From contig NZ_BRVP01000024.1 of assembly GCF_027924145.1 (NCBI RefSeq), positions 1 to 45,585 of the forward strand: 45,585 nucleotides of DNA, in the 5' to 3' direction. The stretch is from Neptunitalea chrysea. GTDB lineage: Bacteria; Bacteroidota; Bacteroidia; Flavobacteriales; Flavobacteriaceae. The position numbers and the translations under genes are program-made. Shown here piece after piece: positions 43,496 to 45,585 of this stretch; within the stretch, counting starts at the first letter, position 1; every line of letters begins with the position of its first letter. The notes under the pieces were generated by a model. The model ran no database searches. It was not told the DNA's origin and saw only the letters and a program-made list of their open reading frames with translations.

Positions 43496-44608
43496 ATGAA
43501 ATACTACATTATTGCCGGAGAGGCATCGGGCGACTTACATGCTTCTAATTTAATGAAAGCGTTGTTGGAAGAAGATCCGAAAGCCGATTTTAGGTTTTGG
43601 GGGGGCGACCTTATGCAGCAGGTAGGCGGTACTTTGGTAAAACACTACAGAGAGCTTGCCTTTATGGGATTTGCTGAGGTGGCTGCCAATTTACGAACCA
43701 TTCTGGGCAATATTAAACGGTGTAAAACCGATATTGAAACGTATAATCCGGATGTGTTGATTTTTGTTGACTATCCTGGGTTTAACTTTAGAATTATGAA
43801 ATGGGCACGCCTTAAAGGCTATAGAACCCATTACTACATATCGCCCCAAATATGGGCATGGAAAGAAAACCGTATTAAAGCAATTAAGCGCGATGTAGAT
43901 GAAATGTATGTAATATTGCCTTTTGAGAAGGATTTTTACGAGCAGAAACATCAGTTTCCCGTACATTTTGTAGGGCATCCGCTTATTGATGCAATTAGCC
44001 ATAGAAAGCAGGTAGCCCCTGAAACCTTTAGAAAAGAAAACGGACTAGATGATAAACCGGTGATTGCCTTATTACCGGGAAGCCGTAAGCAAGAGATTAC
44101 CAAAAAGCTTACGGTAATGCTTAGCGTTATAGACGATTTTAAAGATTATCAATTTGTAATTGCCGGAGCACCGGGGCAAGATACGGAGTTTTACCAGCAG
44201 TTTATTGGCAATGCCAATGTGCATTTTGTTACCGGTAAAACATATGATTTGTTAAGTATAGCAGATGCAGCCTTGGTAACCAGTGGTACCGCAACGTTAG
44301 AAACAGCTTTGTTTAAAGTACCCGAGGTAGTGTGTTATAAGGGTAACTGGATATCGTATCATATAGCAAAGCGTGTGATTACCCTTAGCTACATATCGTT
44401 AGTAAACCTTATTATGGATAAGGAGGTGGTGAAAGAATTGATTCAAGGTGATTTAAATACCAACAATTTAAAAGCTGAATTGAAGAAAATTTTAGATCCT
44501 GTACATAGAGAAAAGGTGTTTTTAGACTATTACGAGTTGGAGCAAAAACTTGGGGGCAAAGGAGCCAGCAAAAAAACAGCACAACTGATATTTTCAAAAA
44601 TCAGTTAG
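43496..44608 (+). CDS. lpxB: Lipid-A-disaccharide synthase
   Basis: A 370-aa GT19 glycosyltransferase. The N-terminal motif IIAGEASGDLHASNLM is diagnostic, followed by LAFMGFAEV, FVDYPGFNFR, YYISPQIWAWKENRIK and the donor-binding VGHPL, ALLPGSRKQEI and TSGTATLE segments. It joins UDP-2,3-diacylglucosamine to lipid X to make the lipid A disaccharide on the inner face of the membrane. It follows the small membrane protein gene by 3 nt and is followed, 32 nt later, by the C40 peptidase gene. It confirms an LPS-bearing Gram-negative host. Confidence 0.97.
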   Translation: MKYYIIAGEASGDLHASNLMKALLEEDPKADFRFWGGDLMQQVGGTLVKHYRELAFMGFAEVAANLRTILGNIKRCKTDIETYNPDVLIFVDYPGFNFRIMKWARLKGYRTHYYISPQIWAWKENRIKAIKRDVDEMYVILPFEKDFYEQKHQFPVHFVGHPLIDAISHRKQVAPETFRKENGLDDKPVIALLPGSRKQEITKKLTVMLSVIDDFKDYQFVIAGAPGQDTEFYQQFIGNANVHFVTGKTYDLLSIADAALVTSGTATLETALFKVPEVVCYKGNWISYHIAKRVITLSYISLVNLIMDKEVVKELIQGDLNTNNLKAELKKILDPVHREKVFLDYYELEQKLGGKGASKKTAQLIFSKIS

Positions 44609-44640
44609 GTTTACTATTTTAGTGCGCAACTGAAACCTAC

Positions 44641-45243
44641 ATGAAGAAATTAGCATACTTACTTTTAATTATTGGCTTAGTAACAAGTTGTCATTCTGCC
44701 AAAAAAGCGGCAGCCAAAAAACGAATCAAAACACCCGCAACCAGCACGGTAAACAAACCTACTACTAAGCATCCGTATTCGGTATCGGTAGGGGCGTCAG
44801 ATATGAAAGTGGTTAAAGGCCGGGGTAACCCCAAAGGGGAACGTACTACCACCGAGTTACTTCGTTTAGACAAGGTGATTAATGAGGCGCTTGGCTACTT
44901 AGGAACCCGTTATAAGTATGGCGGAACCAGTAGTAGAGGAATGGACTGCTCGGGCTTGGTGTATACCTCCTTTTTAAGTCAGGAGGTGCTGCTAGAGCGT
45001 ACCTCTTATGGGATGTCTAATGAAGGTGTTGCTGTTTCTATTAAAAAAGTACTCCCTGGCGACTTGCTATTTTTTATCACCGGAAAAGGAAAACGTATTA
45101 ACCATGTAGCTATGGTTATAGAAGCCTCACCAACCGATGTAAAGTTTATTCATAGCACCACATCTCGTGGGGTTATTATATCGTCTATACACGAAGGGTA
45201 CTGGAGCAGTGCCTTTAAGTTTGCTCGTAGAATGGATTTGTAA
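44641..45243 (+). CDS. NlpC/P60 (C40) cell-wall peptidase lipoprotein
   Basis: A 200-aa lipoprotein: signal LLLIIGLVTSC with Cys17, then a Lys/Ala-rich linker (KKAAAKKRIKTPATSTVNKP). The NlpC/P60 domain (about 75-200) has Cys103 in MDCSGLVYTSF, the catalytic His in RINHVAMVIEAS, and a third residue in KFIHSTTSRGV. It cuts peptidoglycan stem peptides in the periplasm. It follows lpxB on the same strand with a 32-nt gap and may share its transcript. Confidence 0.92.
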   Translation: MKKLAYLLLIIGLVTSCHSAKKAAAKKRIKTPATSTVNKPTTKHPYSVSVGASDMKVVKGRGNPKGERTTTELLRLDKVINEALGYLGTRYKYGGTSSRGMDCSGLVYTSFLSQEVLLERTSYGMSNEGVAVSIKKVLPGDLLFFITGKGKRINHVAMVIEASPTDVKFIHSTTSRGVIISSIHEGYWSSAFKFARRMDL

Positions 45244-45373
45244 GATTATTTAAATTATTTTGTAGGATTACGTATTTATACGTAAATTGTATGTGATTAC
45301 GGTTTCTAGTAAAATAATGTTATTTTTATTTGGTATGTTCGTACGAAATTTAACCAAAATATTAATTGTTTTT

Positions 45374-45585
45374 ATGAGAAAACAGAAATTGCGTATTGCT
45401 TATTGGGAGTACTGTCTCTTATAGGTATAGCAAGTTGCGAAAGAGATGATGCCGTATTTGCCAATTCTGAGCAAAGTGGTGAAGATGCCAATGTAAAAAT
45501 TAGGCACCATTCTTTAAATGAGTTGGCAACCAATGCCAAATTTACCGATGCCTTTACTAAGGTGTTTTCAAAATCATTGTTTGAC
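45374..45585 (+). pseudogene. Partial lipoprotein gene with an apparent frameshift
   Basis: The ATG at 45374 reads MRKQKLRIAYWEYCLL and stops at about 45422. One base later in frame, the sequence reads LLGVLSLIGIASCERDDAVF, a textbook lipoprotein signal with Cys, and stays open to the window end (NVKIRHHSLNELATNAKFTDAF). A missing T in the GCTTATTGG run near 45398 would join the two. So it is either a recent pseudogene or a sequencing error. The family is not recognised. Confidence 0.6.

Overview
The window looks like a low-GC chromosome segment from a marine-type Flavobacteriaceae (Bacteroidota). The evidence is a Bacteroidota-style promoter (TTG ... TAnnTTTG) in front of tRNA-Phe, weak Shine-Dalgarno sites, OMP_b-brl_3/TonB-receptor and GH3 remnants, a dipeptidyl-peptidase/POT peptide-uptake operon, and a surE-(97-aa membrane protein)-lpxB-C40 peptidase cluster. 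Several genes start with GTG or TTG.

Layout. 0.2-3.0 kb is decaying: a frameshifted outer-membrane barrel gene, tRNA-Phe, a broken beta-glucosidase and an integrase-like scrap. 3.2-11 kb holds ordinary accessory genes: a PepSY membrane protein, a lipoprotein esterase, a TPR histidine kinase plus LuxR-type regulator, a CHAP protein, an AraC regulator with an NmrA-like reductase, and a broken GNAT acetyltransferase. 11.87-14.07 kb is a CRISPR array of 34 repeats of 30 nt (class 1-like, ending ATTGAAAC) with no cas gene anywhere in the window. 14.4-20.8 kb is a peptide-utilisation operon (S9 dipeptidyl peptidase, two POT transporters, a thioredoxin-like protein) ending at a strong bidirectional terminator. 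comEC, a DUF4833-like gene and two small paralogous membrane-protein genes follow.

24.9-38.4 kb is the most unusual part. A complete type VI-B effector gene, cas13b (1155 aa, both HEPN RxxxxH motifs), lies next to a 6-repeat, 36-nt array with the T-rich loop and GTTG/CAAC ends typical of Cas13b repeats. The 3' 1.0 kb of cas13b, plus the adjoining start and sigma-54-like promoter of a small secreted Gln/His-rich protein, is present a second time. The two copies (25108-26498 and 33965-35355) are about 1391-bp direct repeats that appear identical. They flank a 7.47-kb island with an arginine decarboxylase, an agmatinase, a deoxyhypusine/homospermidine-synthase-like enzyme, a small acidic protein, a NUDIX hydrolase, a VOC protein, an RMD1/DUF155 membrane protein and a protease-RimK ATP-grasp fusion. 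The left copy has the full secreted-protein gene and a truncated cas13b; the right copy has the reverse. This is the layout left by single-crossover (Campbell-type) integration of a circle carrying a 1.4-kb piece of the cas13b locus.

38.4-45.6 kb has a MITE-like element with perfect 22-bp inverted ends, a ctp protease plus ABC permease operon, then surE, lpxB and an NlpC/P60 lipoprotein. The window ends in a lipoprotein gene that appears frameshifted.

Functionally, the two CRISPR arrays belong to different classes. Cas13b could work on its own as an RNA-guided RNase; the long array must depend on cas genes outside this window. The island genes form a plausible arginine -> agmatine -> putrescine -> homospermidine or aminobutyl-transfer pathway, with unexplained partners downstream. 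All functional statements come from motif reading; no database search was run.
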